DNA from: Chara braunii
Taxonomy: Eukaryota > Streptophyta > Charophyceae > Charales > Characeae
Length of the DNA: 41,775 nt
Reading direction: 5' to 3'
NCBI GenBank assembly: GCA_003427395.1
Contig: BFEA01000820.1
Span: 425,549 to 467,323, forward strand
Shown here: positions 8,339 to 18,613 of the stretch, piece after piece
Layout of the letters: every line of letters begins with the position of its first letter
Position numbering within the stretch: the stretch's first letter is position 1
Position numbers and translations under genes: made by a program
Notes under the pieces: model-generated
Seen by the model: only the letters and a program-made list of their open reading frames with translations
The model's database searches: none
What the model was told of the DNA's origin: nothing

Positions 8339-10549
8339 TTACTTCGCAGGTGCCTTCCGTTTCAGTAGCCTCTCATATTCTGCCACCACCTGAGGAACTG
8401 TCTCAATCAGTTCCTCCCTGGTAAACCACCGCTTTTCTCTTGGATCCGTATGATGCCTGAATCTAACGCGGTACTCTCTCTTGGGTTTAGGAGGTCTTCC
8501 TCGACCCAGCGGCTTCGGAACAGGCATATCCCTGTGATCCACAATGTCGTCGATGTCCACTTGTCCATCCATGGTTGGGGGCAGCATCGATCTCCTGGAA
8601 GGGAATTGATCTGTCTCAGCGAAAGGTGAAAGCTTTGAGGCATGAAAGACAGGGTGAGTGCGTAGGTGTCCAGGGACACGAATGACATAGGTGGGACCAT
8701 CCATCTCATCTCCCACTATATCCAAGACTTCCCAGGGACCAAAGTACTGAGGCATTGGTTTGCGAGAGATTCCAAACTCCTGTCCTAACTCACTAGCCTT
8801 GACCCAGACTCGTTCCCCTATCTGAAATGTGGACTGTTTACGATGTTGATTCTCAGAAGCAATCATTGCTTGCTGAGCCTTCTTCATATGCTCGACAGCC
8901 TCTTGCAGCAACTTCTCATACTGCACACCATACTCTAGTGTGCCTGGAGTTGCAGCGGGTCGGTTTTCAGGTAGGAGGAAGTCTAGTGCTGATCTAGGCT
9001 TCCATCCCAAGTGCAGCTGATTAGGACTAACACCGGTACTGCTATGGATAGCATTGTTGTACAGGCTGGCGATGAGAGGCAACTGCTCATCCCAATCATC
9101 TTGGCTGGGCTTGATGTAATGCCTCAGCAAGTGCTGTACAACTCTGTTCATTTGTTTGGCTTGTCCGTTGGCTTCGGGATGATTCCCTGAAGTCATTTGA
9201 AGTTGACCGCCCATCTGTTCTGCAGTCTTCTTCCACAACTCACTTGTGAATCGGACATCTCGGTCACTAACGATTGACTTTGGTAAACCAAAGTCACGCA
9301 CCCAGTTGTCTTTGAACAACTTGATGACGTAGTCAGTTCTAGCGGTCTCTGGCATAGCCATTAGTCTAGCGTATTTGGTGAATCGGTCGATGATGACGAA
9401 GATGTGCCTCTTGCCACTCTTACTAGTCACCAGGGTGTCCATGAAATCCATAAAGACACTCTGTCCTGGACCAGCAGGAATGGGCAAAGGCTTCAACAAC
9501 CCAAGCGGTGCTCGAGTTCGCGGCTTGTCCCGCTGACAGACCTGACATGTCTTTGCGTACTTCTTTGCGTCATCAAACATTCCTGGCCACCAAAATCGTT
9601 GTACTAGGTTAGCACTCGTCTTCTTGTAGCCAAAGTGTCCAGTTGCGTCATGGCATTCTCCTAAGAATAAACTACGCAAAGGTTCACTAGATGGAACTAC
9701 TAACCTTTTTATTCCGGCCTTATCAAGATAGAGGAGTCCGTCCACCATCACAAACTCGCTTTCTGTGGCCTTGTCTTTTGCCTGAAGCTTGTGAATGATG
9801 TCCATCGTGACAGGGTCTTCCTGATAGGCTCCCACCAATGATTGAGTTACTTCTTCAGATGCGCCAAAGTCAGAAACTAGCGCACCTAGGTAGTATGCTC
9901 TACGTGATAGCCCATCAACAACCTTGTTATACACTCCCTTCAGGTACTCAAGCTTGAAGTCATATTGGTCTATGACGTCTATCCATCGCTTGAGTGCGTC
10001 AGAAAGAGCCGGTTGAGTCTTGATCCATTTGAGGGTCTGATGATCAGTCCTAAAGTAGAAGAACCTTCCCAATAGGAAGTGTCTCCAGTGGACAAGTGCT
10101 TTATATAGAGCATAGAGTTCCCTTTCGTAGGTGGACTTTGCCAACTTCTTCGATGGTATCTTCTTGCTCATATACTCAATCGGTCTCAACTTTTTCCCAT
10201 CTTGTTGAGCCAGCACTGCGCCAATGCCGTATTGGCTTGCGTCAGTGGTCACTATGAATGGCTTCTGAGGATCGGGAACCATGAGAACCTCATGATTCAT
10301 GAGTGCATGCTTCAATCTCTTGAAAGCACCCTTGCACTCATCACTCCAGTCCAACGGTGTGTCAAGCCGAGTTAGATCAGTCAAAGGAGAGGCGACTGTA
10401 GAATAGTTCTTAACGAAGTTCCTATAGTAGCCGCACATTTCGAAGAATGATCTGACCTCAGTGACAGTCTGAGGTTGTGGCCAGTCTCGAATACTAGCCA
10501 CCTTCGCATCTTCCGGCCTAATCCCTTTCGCGGATACTTCATGACCCAA
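8339..10549 (-). CDS. Element B pol C-terminal part: RT tail, RNase H, integrase, chromodomain-like tail (intact 736-codon frame)
   Basis: Longest intact frame in the window. Residues 1-60: RT C-terminal connection (MGHEVSAKGIRPEDAK, VRSFFEMCGYYRNFV). About 95-215: RNase H with TTDASQYGIG, YERELYA, RTDHQTL and VVDGLSRR, catalytic acids present. About 290-345: integrase zinc-binding H-H-C-C (CHDATGHFG … CQVCQRDK). About 365-470: catalytic core with DFMD, VSDRDVRFTS and NHPEANGQ, all three D-D-E residues present. Then the GERVWVKASEL integrase C-terminal fold, YVIRVPGHLRTHPVFHASKL, and a final YRVRFRHH…RWFTREELI chromodomain-like segment. It ends at TAA 8339-8341. The start is only the first Met after a frame break near 10580, so the natural protein begins further upstream. 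Confidence 0.9.
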   Translation of the reverse strand: MGHEVSAKGIRPEDAKVASIRDWPQPQTVTEVRSFFEMCGYYRNFVKNYSTVASPLTDLTRLDTPLDWSDECKGAFKRLKHALMNHEVLMVPDPQKPFIVTTDASQYGIGAVLAQQDGKKLRPIEYMSKKIPSKKLAKSTYERELYALYKALVHWRHFLLGRFFYFRTDHQTLKWIKTQPALSDALKRWIDVIDQYDFKLEYLKGVYNKVVDGLSRRAYYLGALVSDFGASEEVTQSLVGAYQEDPVTMDIIHKLQAKDKATESEFVMVDGLLYLDKAGIKRLVVPSSEPLRSLFLGECHDATGHFGYKKTSANLVQRFWWPGMFDDAKKYAKTCQVCQRDKPRTRAPLGLLKPLPIPAGPGQSVFMDFMDTLVTSKSGKRHIFVIIDRFTKYARLMAMPETARTDYVIKLFKDNWVRDFGLPKSIVSDRDVRFTSELWKKTAEQMGGQLQMTSGNHPEANGQAKQMNRVVQHLLRHYIKPSQDDWDEQLPLIASLYNNAIHSSTGVSPNQLHLGWKPRSALDFLLPENRPAATPGTLEYGVQYEKLLQEAVEHMKKAQQAMIASENQHRKQSTFQIGERVWVKASELGQEFGISRKPMPQYFGPWEVLDIVGDEMDGPTYVIRVPGHLRTHPVFHASKLSPFAETDQFPSRRSMLPPTMDGQVDIDDIVDHRDMPVPKPLGRGRPPKPKREYRVRFRHHTDPREKRWFTREELIETVPQVVAEYERLLKRKAPAK

Positions 10550-12005
10550 GTATAGTATCTTAGTGCGGCCAAACTCGCACTTCTCTTGTGCTGTCGCAGG
10601 AGTGAGAGTAACTTCTCAACATGTTGTGCGTGCTCCTCGACAGTCTTACTAAAGATTAGAATGTCGTCTAAGTAGACCACGACAAACTTATCTAAATGGT
10701 TATGGAAGATCCGATTCATAGCGTGCTGGAATGTACCCGACGCATTTCAAAGACCAAAGGGCATCACTACAAACTCATACAGACCGTATCTGGTCTGAAA
10801 GGCTGTCTTGTGTTGGTCCTCAGGTCTTATTGCTATCTGATGATATCCAAATTTCAAGTCTATCTTACTATAGTACTTGCATCCCTGCACCCTATCCAAT
10901 AGGTCGTCTATGCGAGGTAGAGGGTCTGCGTTCTTCACTGTGATGGCATTGAGGCCTCTATAGTCAATGCACATCCTCAAAGTACCCCCTTTCTTCGGTA
11001 CGAATAGAACAGGTGATCCGTAAGGGGAAGTACTAGGCCGAATCCAACCCTTCTCTGTCAGCTCCTTAAGCTGTCGCCGATGTTCATCTAACTCGGCGGG
11101 GGCCATCCTATAGATCCTTCCCTTTGGGGTCTTACTCCCTGGAATGATTTCTATAGCTTGGACGACCTCCCTTTCAACAACTCCTGTGGGCTCCTCGAAC
11201 AGATCAGGAAACTTAGCAACGACGCGTTCTATCTCTGGGGGTGTTTTAACGGCCTCCCCTTTCTCAGAGACATACACAAGGTACATACCCTCCTCTTCGT
11301 TTTGCTTGTAATAATTGTAGAACGCTGATGCGCACAAGCAGCCATAAGTATCTATAATGCTACTGGCCTTGAACTTAGTCAATCTGACAGTTCGGCCATC
11401 GGGCAACTTATGCTTGAGCACCTTCTTATCCCAATCAAACTGGGGCTTAGCAACTTCGAGGTATTACATGCCTAATAACATGTCGAATGGTAAGTCGTCG
11501 CTAACGAAGAACGAGATCTTATGGTTAAGTTCGCCGCCTCCATAGGAGAAGGTGCAGACTACGTCCTTGATGTAGTCCGTTACTATCATGCGCTCCTTGT
11601 TGGCCAAAGTAGATGCTACAGGTCTACTAAGGTGCCGTACCCGGTGCTGTAGGTGCAGCCTTTCCAAACACTCGCGACTTATGTAATTCCGTGTGGATCC
11701 GATGTCTATGAAGGCACCACATTTGCGGCCTCCTACATTTCCGTGTGGATCCGATGTCTATGAAGGCACCACGAAATGTTCCCCTCTAGGACCTTTCTTC
11801 AGTGCCACCCAAGACTCGCGAGGGTCCTTGTTTGACCACTCACCTTCTAAGTCTTCTAAGGCCTCAGACACATCTAACGTACAGAGCATAGTTTGGTCAA
11901 AATGTGTCTGCGGGGTGGCTAAGGAGTCATTAGCTTCGGCCTTGTCATGAAGTGGGGAGGGTATCAAGCCCACGTCAACTTAAGTAGAAGCCGCTTCCAC
12001 TGGCC
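10550..12005 (-). pseudogene. Element B pol N-terminal part: protease and reverse transcriptase (broken)
   Basis: The protease region carries FIDIGSTRNYIS: the active site D[ST]G has become DIG, consistent with ACC-to-ATC. It is also disrupted by a 52-bp tandem duplication at 11687-11772. RT spans about 11150-10600: [67 protein letters not shown] (YLDD box near 10665). In-frame damage: TAA early in pol near 11980, TAA at 11464-11466 just after LLGM, TGA near 10747 within MPFGL*NA, and a short deletion with frame change near 10580 before KCEF. RT copies tRNA-primed element RNA into cDNA; this copy cannot make a full-length enzyme. Confidence 0.85.
11687..11772 (-). repeat. 34-bp direct repeat (period 52) across the element B protease active site
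   Basis: TTCCGTGTGGATCCGATGTC… occurs at 11687-11720 and again, identically over 34 bp, at 11739-11772. On the minus strand both copies encode the DIGST active-site segment in different frames, because 52 is not a multiple of three. It looks like a local replication slip. Confidence 0.8.
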
Positions 12006-13865
12006 TCACGCGTTTCCCGAGCTTGAAGCCTGGGAATAAGATGCCCCCATCTTTGGAGGTATCTTTTGCGTAACCTTTGCGTTCTGGCACTTGTATTGCG
12101 AGTGTCCGTATTCCCCGCAATTGATACAAGCGCCACGCACTCGACGGTCACGCCACATGTCTTGGTCAAGATCTGCCTTCACCCATTCAGCCTATTTGGT
12201 CTGATTGGAGGCGGCCTTTCCTTCACTCCTAGGTTGGCCCTTCCCTCGACCACCTGCCTTAGTCTTGACTACCGCGGCGAGGGTGCTACCCTCAGCTAAC
12301 TCCTCGCCGTCAAACTCTGAGTAATCCATCAGGTCAGAGAGCTCGTCGATCTCTGTTTGAGTCCCGTCGGACTCAACCATCATCAACTTCACCCCCTTCT
12401 TCTTCCACTCCTGAGGACTCTTCTTCTTCTTCGAGTCATTCTGAGAGGTTGGTTGAGCATTGCCTAATGTGGCCTCCAAATCTAAGGCTTTCCTAGACAG
12501 TGTCTCAAACGAATGGTACTCGGTGCGTGCCTCGCTGGTTAGCAAGTTCCTAATGTTCTCTGGGAGACATCTGACAAACGTAGTCAATAGGAACTGATCG
12601 CTGCAGTTAATGCCTGGGACGAGGATCAGGCTCTCAACGGTAGTCGTAAGCTCTCTAATCGACTTGAACTTTCGTTGGTCTAGTTTGTTAATGGCATCAG
12701 TGGCCCTTTGTGCCTCCTGTGGATTATGCCATCGAGCTTCTACCATTTCCATGAACTGCTCTAACGTTAGAGACTTAGCCCAGTCCCGCCATGCGTCTCC
12801 CATACCCAGCCTTTACAACTACCCCATCTAGCCACTTGGCTGCCTTACCCTCGAGGTAAGATGCAGCGGTAACCACTTCGTCCTCTAGTAAGGTCCTCTT
12901 GGCCTTTACCCAAACCGGGACTTTTCTCAACCATGTGTTGAGTTCTTCATCCTTCCTCTCGCCTGAGAAGGCAAGAGGCGGTTTCATTGGGGTCTTGGGG
13001 TACCATTGACCTTGCTGCTGTCCCTGTTGAGGAACAAATTGTTGTGGTGGTGTAGCTCCCACCGCTGGACCCGAAGAAGAAGATGCAACAGTCTGTGCGA
13101 CTGCTGCAGACGTACCACTTGGTTGTGTACCAGCTTGAACTGGAAAGGGGCCTGATATCGCCGATAATGGCAACGACGATTGTGCTGGTGGCCTGAATCC
13201 TGGCCTTGTCAATGCATCAAGGATCTGGTCTAGAGTGCTTTGCATGAAGTCTAATCTGCTGTCCACGTGCGCATTGAGCGACAACATATTCTTCTTCAGT
13301 ACTTTCAGCGGGTCAGTCAATGCTGACTCATCCAAACCCTCTAATTCAGCTTTGTCAGCCTCTAAATTATCAAGCCTGGTTGCTCTATTTTTTATTTCTC
13401 TCTCTCTCTATTGGTTGCCTTTTTCAGGTCCTCCTCTAACTTCTGGCGGAGCCTCTCGACCTGTTGGATCTCCCCGAGCTCCCTCTCACGTGGGGTCAAC
13501 GGGCTGAACTGTGAGCCCGCCATTTGACTAGAAGACTGTCTAGAACCTGTTGAACCGGAAGTGCCCGTGGAACTTGTGGAACTTGTTGGCATTCCCAAAT
13601 GAGTCCCATTAGGCCCTGACGAAGACGCAGACGATGACGCAGCAGAGCTTGCGGTGTTAGCCATCGCTGCTACTCTGGCTGCTGTTGCCTGCTCTCTAGC
13701 TGCTGCGTTTGCTGCTGCTATCCCCGCTGCTAGTGCACGGGCTCTACGTAGACGTCTTTCTTCTCCCTGTTCTAAGGCCTGGAACACGTGCGGTACCCTT
13801 AATGCCCCTGCACGTGTTAGTCTCCTAGTGTCAGCTCTATCATCAACAGGGTCTGACCCACTCAT
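12006..13865 (-). pseudogene. Ty3/gypsy gag polyprotein, element B
   Basis: Same architecture as gag A: Ala/Arg-rich N-terminus (from ATG 13865), Ser/Gln linker, coil around SLNAHVDSRLDFMQSTLDQI, gag core (LAFSGERKDEELNTWL to RKALDLEATLG), KKKKSPQEWKKK basic patch, CCHC knuckle CINCGEYGHSQYKC (about 12120-12080), end at TGA 12006-12008. Breaks: a frame change in a GA-rich run near 13390, next to a TAA at 13392; one extra G in a GGG run near 12785 relative to A; and TAG at 12192-12194 where A has CAG (Gln). A has no frameshifts but three stops, so the two sister copies decayed independently. Confidence 0.87.
12012..12018 (-). promoter_or_regulatory. Putative -1 ribosomal frameshift heptamer G_GGA_AAC, element B
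   Basis: Minus-strand gag codons end TCG GGA AAC GCG TGA (stop 12006-12008). The heptamer is in register and the pol-homologous sequence is in the -1 frame, as in A. The stop differs between A (TAG) and B (TGA) while the heptamer is identical, which argues that the heptamer is under constraint. In B pol is closed soon after by a TAA at a CAA of A. Confidence 0.65.
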
Positions 13866-13984
13866 TAGTTAGGCAGATAGTATCTGCACTAGAATCCCCT
13901 AGTAGAATCCTACCACAGCATGTATCTGACCGGCACCTAATTTTCTAAAATGGTTGTGTCCGGCAAGTCCCCTACTGTACCGAG

Positions 13985-14428
13985 TGCTGCGTGTGGGCGG
14001 CCTCCCTTCAGCCTGCGACTGGGCCCCAGGGGCTGAAACCAGCCCGATACAGTTGGGCCCCGGGGCAATTCAGTTGCGCCTCTTTCATCAAGGCCTGCAC
14101 CCAGATTCAGATAGTGGGCTGATTTCCCTTTGGCATTTTCGGCCTCTATACCCAGCATGCATTGTCGGCCTCACGTTCAAGTGCCCAGGGCCTAACTAAC
14201 TCAGAGGCCCTGGGTTTTCAGCATTTGCTGAAATCCGAGACTCGGTGCACTCCAACCAACTGGCGTGCTGCAACTGTATGGACCCCACTTCGTGAAATGT
14301 TGGCACAGAGGGCTCTTGTTGATTTGCTGGCCCGCCTTCACTTAGGGCGGGCACGAGGCTTTCTGGGGCCTTAGCCCAGAACATGTCCATCATGGCAAGG
14401 CCCCCTTCTTGAGGGCTCAATCCTCACA
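13985..14428 (-). repeat. 5' LTR of element B (444 bp)
   Basis: Full-length partner of 3884-4327. The minus strand begins TGTGAGGATTGAG at 14428 and ends GCAGCA at 13985, followed by the leader CTCGGTACAGTAGGGG. No TGG-type primer site adjoins it. Both LTR hairpins are conserved (CCCAGGGCCT arms; TTTCAGCA arms). The 5 bases outside (14429-14433, CATCC) would be the target duplication, but the opposite end is lost. Confidence 0.82.
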
Positions 14429-14481
14429 CATCCTATTGATGGAAGTACCATGAGGCCAGCTGCGAGGTTGGAGACTTACCT

Positions 14482-14482
<1 letters not shown>

Positions 14483-14530
<48 letters not shown>

Positions 14531-14780
14531 NNNNNNNNNNNNNNNNNNNNNNNNNNNNNNNNNNNNNNNNNNNNNNNNNNNNNNNNNNNNNNNNNNNNNN
14601 NNNNNNNNNNNNNNNNNNNNNNNNNNNNNNNNNNNNNNNNNNNNNNNNNNNNNNNNNNNNNNNNNNNNNNNNNNNNNNNNNNNNNNNNNNNNNNNNNNNN
14701 NNNNNNNNNNNNNNNNNNNNNNNNNNNNNNNNNNNNNNNNNNNNNNNNNNNNNNNNNNNNNNNNNNNNNNNNNNNNNNNN
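14483..14780. repeat. (CT)n microsatellite running into a 250-base assembly gap
   Basis: A pure CT run from 14483 to 14530 leads into N from 14531 to 14780. Assembly probably stalled in the microsatellite; frames crossing it are meaningless. Confidence 0.95.
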
Positions 14781-14857
14781 TTCTGGCTGAAGATTCATTC
14801 CGATTTTGGTCTTCCTACACACGCACACACAGACCGACTTCTCCAAATGAGCTCCAA

Positions 14858-14999
14858 ATGAGCAAAATGGGATTGAATCTTCCCCTCGAACATGGAAGTG
14901 TCCACTGCCACAACATGGAAATATACACTGCCAAAGACCAAAAATGCGGCAGTGCATATTTCGATGTTCGAGCGACAGATTCATTCCCATTTTGCTCAT
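14858..14999. repeat. Foldback (inverted) repeat with 52-bp arms between microsatellites
   Basis: 14858-14909 (ATGAGCAAAATGGGATTGAA…CACTGCC) and 14948-14999 are imperfect inverted copies, with about 38 bases between. The spacer holds another partial CATGGAA…CACTGCC copy, and 14795-14835 resembles arm 2 in direct orientation. CT tracts lie on both sides and a GA tract further right, so the whole looks like a palindromic, repeatedly rearranged microsatellite-associated element. Confidence 0.65.
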
Positions 15000-15004
15000 C
15001 CTAT

Positions 15005-15008
<4 letters not shown>

Positions 15009-15079
<71 letters not shown>

Positions 15080-15116
15080 TGGCAGTGTAATAGACAGGCA
15101 GATGTGATGTACGGGG

Positions 15117-15181
<65 letters not shown>
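15009..15181. repeat. Compound microsatellite (CT)n-(GT)n-spacer-(GA)n
   Basis: CT 15009-15061, GT 15062-15080, about 40 unique bases, then GA about 15120-15181. The CT and GA arms are complementary and could form a hairpin. The Ser-Leu and Arg-Glu repeat frames predicted over it are artefacts. Confidence 0.95.
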
Positions 15182-15183
<2 letters not shown>

Positions 15184-16964
15184 ACTAACCCAGTCTCATT
15201 GAGAAGCCAGTCAGCAATGCAATACAAGTCTGAACCCAGCGAACATCATGAAGTCTCCGAAGTCAATTACAAGTCCATGTCCCGATTATGTGCACGCTTC
15301 AGAAGCATCGACTCATCAAAGAAGAGCATGAGAGAAGGAGAGAGCAGAGAGTATAGACAGAGAAGAGGATGAGGAGAGTCCCGATAATAATCAATAATGC
15401 ATGTAATGTCACTCTCCCTTCCCACCTCTACTTCGGGCTTCTCCCCTATCTCCACCTCAGCAATGCATGTTCCCCTCTGACGTCCTCTGACATAATCACT
15501 TCGCAGATCATAACAGGGCGCCCGTCCTTTTTCCCTGTCAGCAATAAGATACAGAGGATGGCATGGCATTTCCTCACCTTCGTGGAGACCAGCAGCAGAT
15601 GACACATGTCGACACCAGGTAAGTCCAGGTAAGCTTCCTCTCCACTCCAATGAGTCTCACAGCCCTGATACCCCTCCTCCTTGCCCAATCCTCATCACCT
15701 ACGTCTACAGCTATGGCGGCTATGGCCACGCCGACATAATCTCCCTCCAGGCTGGTGCCCACCAGCAGCATCTGGCGCCAGCATAAACTCCAGCACTTGG
15801 CCACGAGCCAGTCGCAAGGAAGAATGTTCTCCCCAGTGGTCTGATTGTCCCATATATGTAGTGTTGACTCACATTGACTGGCGCTGATCAGTCCCTCCTT
15901 TGACTCTGTTGACGGTCCAGATTTCCCAAATCTCGACGGCCCGAGGCAGTAGTACTGTATCCCAGTTGGAATTGGAATCTTCTGGATACCTGCAGACAAC
16001 CATTGATATGCATCTGATCTACGGCCGTGGTGGACTACTGGGTTGATTTGACTTTGGGCCTGCTTTTCCCGTGCTGACCTTGACTCTTAATTTTCCAAGA
16101 GTCAACTGCCTGACCTGGGGGTCCCTAGCACAGCATTTGGCTCAGGCCTTGATACCCCTTGACCTTAGGCCCGTTCTCAGACTTTTCTCAGACTCGGGAT
16201 GTGACTTTTAAGCCCTCTGTCTAGGCTATGACCAAATCTTATGACCCTTGCCCGCAACTGTGCGGATTTGAAGTGAGTTTATTACACAGAGAGAGAGAGA
16301 CCATAATAACGTGTGTGTTGCTTTGCCCTCTCTTTTCTGATGGCCCCGCCCTTGACACTGTCTGTGTGTCTCCTGCATCTCCCTTCTCCAGAAACACGAA
16401 CTCGAGCATGTGAACAGATTCAAACTGGAACATGTTCCCTCCTTGCCTTCCTCATCCACTGCACCACAGCCGTAGCCGCGGGGGGTCCACTTGTTTTTTC
16501 TAAAGGACAATGTCCTTGAGATATTATTGTCGGACTGACTGGCCCCAGGTGATTCAGAACTATTGGATCTCAGGTCTGTATTTCAACAGTTCATGTCTGT
16601 ACCAACTGAGGTAGGCACATTGATTGTCCAGGGAAGTCTTACTGTGAGCTCAGCCTTGGAATTTGCATGGGCATTATGAGTCATATCCGTGTCTCTATGG
16701 CAGTGACAGGCGTACGTTTCCAGCCATGGCGCACTTTGAAGTTGGTCATGCAAGCAAACAGCAGCACTTCCGCAACCAACAGAATGGGGAAGTGTGTGCC
16801 CGTTCACTGTAGCGGACCTTTTGTACGTAATGCAGCTCACAAACTCTGATTTTTTGGATCTGCTGCTTTTTTTGGGACTGGGACTTTTGTTGGAGACGGG
16901 ACTTCTACGGGGTACCGTAGACTTCTACAGACTGACTGGGCCCCACAGCAGGGATAGCAGGTAA
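15182..16964. other. No gene recognised
   Basis: Unique-looking sequence of mixed composition. Short frames on both strands lack any domain or compositional sign of coding. Splice-donor-like words (CAGGTAAG near 15617, 15627 and 16958) occur but no convincing exon precedes them. It may be intron or upstream sequence of the kinase gene at 17920. Confidence 0.5.
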
Positions 16965-17182
16965 GGGCTTATTGGTTGGCCTGTGCTACATGGGACGTGG
17001 AATCTTGGGAATTCTGGGACCAGACCTGGGGCTTAATTGCTGCAGCCTCCAGGCTGTCGTACAGAGGCAGAAAGGGCTTATTGGTTGGCCTATGTTACAT
17101 GGGACGTGGAATCTTGGGAATTCTGGGACCAGTCCTGGGACTCAATTGATGCAGCCTCCAAGCTCTTGTACAGAGGCAGAAA
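16965..17182 (+). repeat. Tandem duplication, 109-bp unit x 2
   Basis: 16965-17073 and 17074-17182 both begin GGGCTTATTGGTTGGCCT and end CAGAGGCAGAAA, with only a few substitutions. It is a recent direct duplication. A donor-like CAG|GTAAGG precedes the first copy; no coding role is seen. Confidence 0.85.
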
Positions 17183-17484
17183 TGTGTGAAACCCTTTCAG
17201 GTCAACCCAACCACAAACCCAATCAGCCATCATCTGGCAAGAAGGGCACTTCAGGTCGGCTGCTTTGTTTGCAGGGTGGTGCTTTGGAGTACTTTCTGAA
17301 TGCGTCTAATGTACTCACCACTGTAGCGTTGCAGAAAAGAAGCGTTGATTGCGACATGAAGCGGCTGACCGGGGAAGTGCAGTATGTCGTTGACAGACCG
17401 AGGTGTGACATGGCTGTTCACAAATTGGAACCGACACTGCCCCATTCCTTGCAACACACTCGCCCGCACACAAGTTATTGGCAC

Positions 17485-17550
<66 letters not shown>

Positions 17551-17919
17551 ATGAAGAAATGGGTTGAACATTGCCATTGTAGCCTTGGTTTGTTATTTTA
17601 GGTGTTTGCGCACCCATTGGCACGTGCTGTTCTTCTCTCATTGACACCCGCAACCGTGCTTTGTGACTTGCCATTGGCTGCTTGCTTGTTGATTCACTGA
17701 AGGGGGCTCTGCAGTTGAGAGAGCCCACATCAGTGGTCTTGCTCTTTATGTTTGGAAATCTTGTGACGATCGGTACACACCGACTTTTCTTTTTCTTTTG
17801 CAGATGCAGTCTACAGAAGTGGTGTATTTCCCTGGCTTCCCTGAATCATCTTAAATTAATGCAAGGTTGTTTTGGGTACTTTGTTGCGTGTTTGGTCTTA
17901 ATGCGAACAGTATACTTTT
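17183..17919. other. Likely intron or upstream sequence of the kinase gene; (GA)n at 17490-17546
   Basis: No kinase subdomain is visible here in any plus frame. A pure GA tract occupies 17490-17546. A pyrimidine-rich acceptor-like CTTTTGCAG lies near 17800, but what follows does not translate to kinase sequence. Confidence 0.4.
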
Positions 17920-18167
17920 ATGTTCAAGATTAGGAATGGAGAGATTCCGCCGATTCCTCCACATTTGTCAGCAGAAGCTGACGACTTCATCAGGCAATGC
18001 CTAAAGAACAACCCAGCAGAACGGCCATCAGCTGCAGAGCTGTTGACTCATCGATTTGTTGTGTATTCGGAGCCTGATATGATTATTCCTCGAGGAGAGA
18101 CTCCACCACCGGCACGACATGTCGCGGATGAGGCAGACGACTACATGAGCCTCTCTGGGATGGACAG
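17920..18167 (+). CDS. MAPKKK (MEKK-type) protein kinase, exon with kinase subdomain XI
   Basis: The translation opens MFKIRNGEIPPIPPHLSAEA and continues with DDFIRQCLKNNPAERPSAAE and LLTHRFV. This is the C-terminal end of a Ser/Thr kinase domain, typical of plant MAPKKKs of the MEKK class: the …ALFKIG…P.IP stretch, the CL..NP..RP.A.ELL.H.F motif and the invariant subdomain XI Arg. About 35 further residues follow, acidic (EADDYMSLSGMD). The exon ends in a good donor, GACAG|GTAAGA, at 18167/18168. Its left edge is uncertain; an acceptor lies somewhere before 17920, with TTTTATGTTCAAG one possibility. Upstream exons are not found and may be outside the window beyond element B or in gaps. Such kinases phosphorylate MAPKKs in stress or developmental signalling. 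It is the only credible host gene piece here. Confidence 0.75.
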
Positions 18168-18613
18168 GTAAGATAGATTCCTAACTGTGTCATCGCTCAC
18201 AAGGGAGTGGTGAGGTTCAGTGAAAGTCTGCAGACCAGCATACAACTTGAAACCTTGAATGAATTGGACACCTTGGCCCGAATTTCGTCCAATGCTACAA
18301 AAGGGAAAATTAACATGGCCTTTGATGCACACAAGCTAGGAGTGTGCCAAATTAGAAAAGAAAAGGAAGAGCGAACGAGTTTTCAATCTCCTTTGCAGTG
18401 ACAGATGCAAGTAATCAGGGCTGTGGGCCCTATGCTCCAAACTGGTACACAAAATGTCCATATAGAGAACTAGTTCAAATAAATATACCCGTCGATCTGC
18501 GGTCCATCCGTGTTATCCTTGGCTGTTTCTTCTGGTAATGGTCACAGTATGTAGGCCTTCATGAGCTTTTTCCTCGGTTTGGTGATCCACTTTGCTTTGT
18601 TTTCTTTCACCAG

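Larger units (their letters stand above)
8094..14428 (-). mobile_element. Ty3/gypsy element B (chromovirus-like), 3' LTR truncated
   Basis: Minus-strand order: 5' LTR 13985-14428, leader, gag 12006-13865, -1 frameshift heptamer, protease-RT 10550-12005, RNase H-integrase-chromodomain 8339-10549, polypurine tract 8302-8316, 3' LTR fragment 8094-8301. Only the first 208 of 444 bp of the 3' LTR remain. At its left it abuts element C's pol, not a target duplication. It is the same family as A and lies in the same orientation about 12 kb away. Confidence 0.85.

Noticed and set aside
6993-14430. B as a simple insertion into C
   Set aside because: C's missing RT sequence does not resume after B's 5' LTR at 14429, and B's 3' LTR is truncated at the junction, so a plain insertion cannot explain it.
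14433-15227. Long frames on both strands with Ser-Leu or Arg-Glu repeats
   Set aside because: They translate (CT/GA)n microsatellites and a run of N; no domain or coding signal.
17276-17400. Possible upstream kinase exon after TTTGCAG
   Set aside because: Translation shows no kinase subdomain in any frame.
16972-17601. 209-codon plus-strand frame
   Set aside because: It is made of the 109-bp tandem duplication plus a GA microsatellite and has no recognisable domain.
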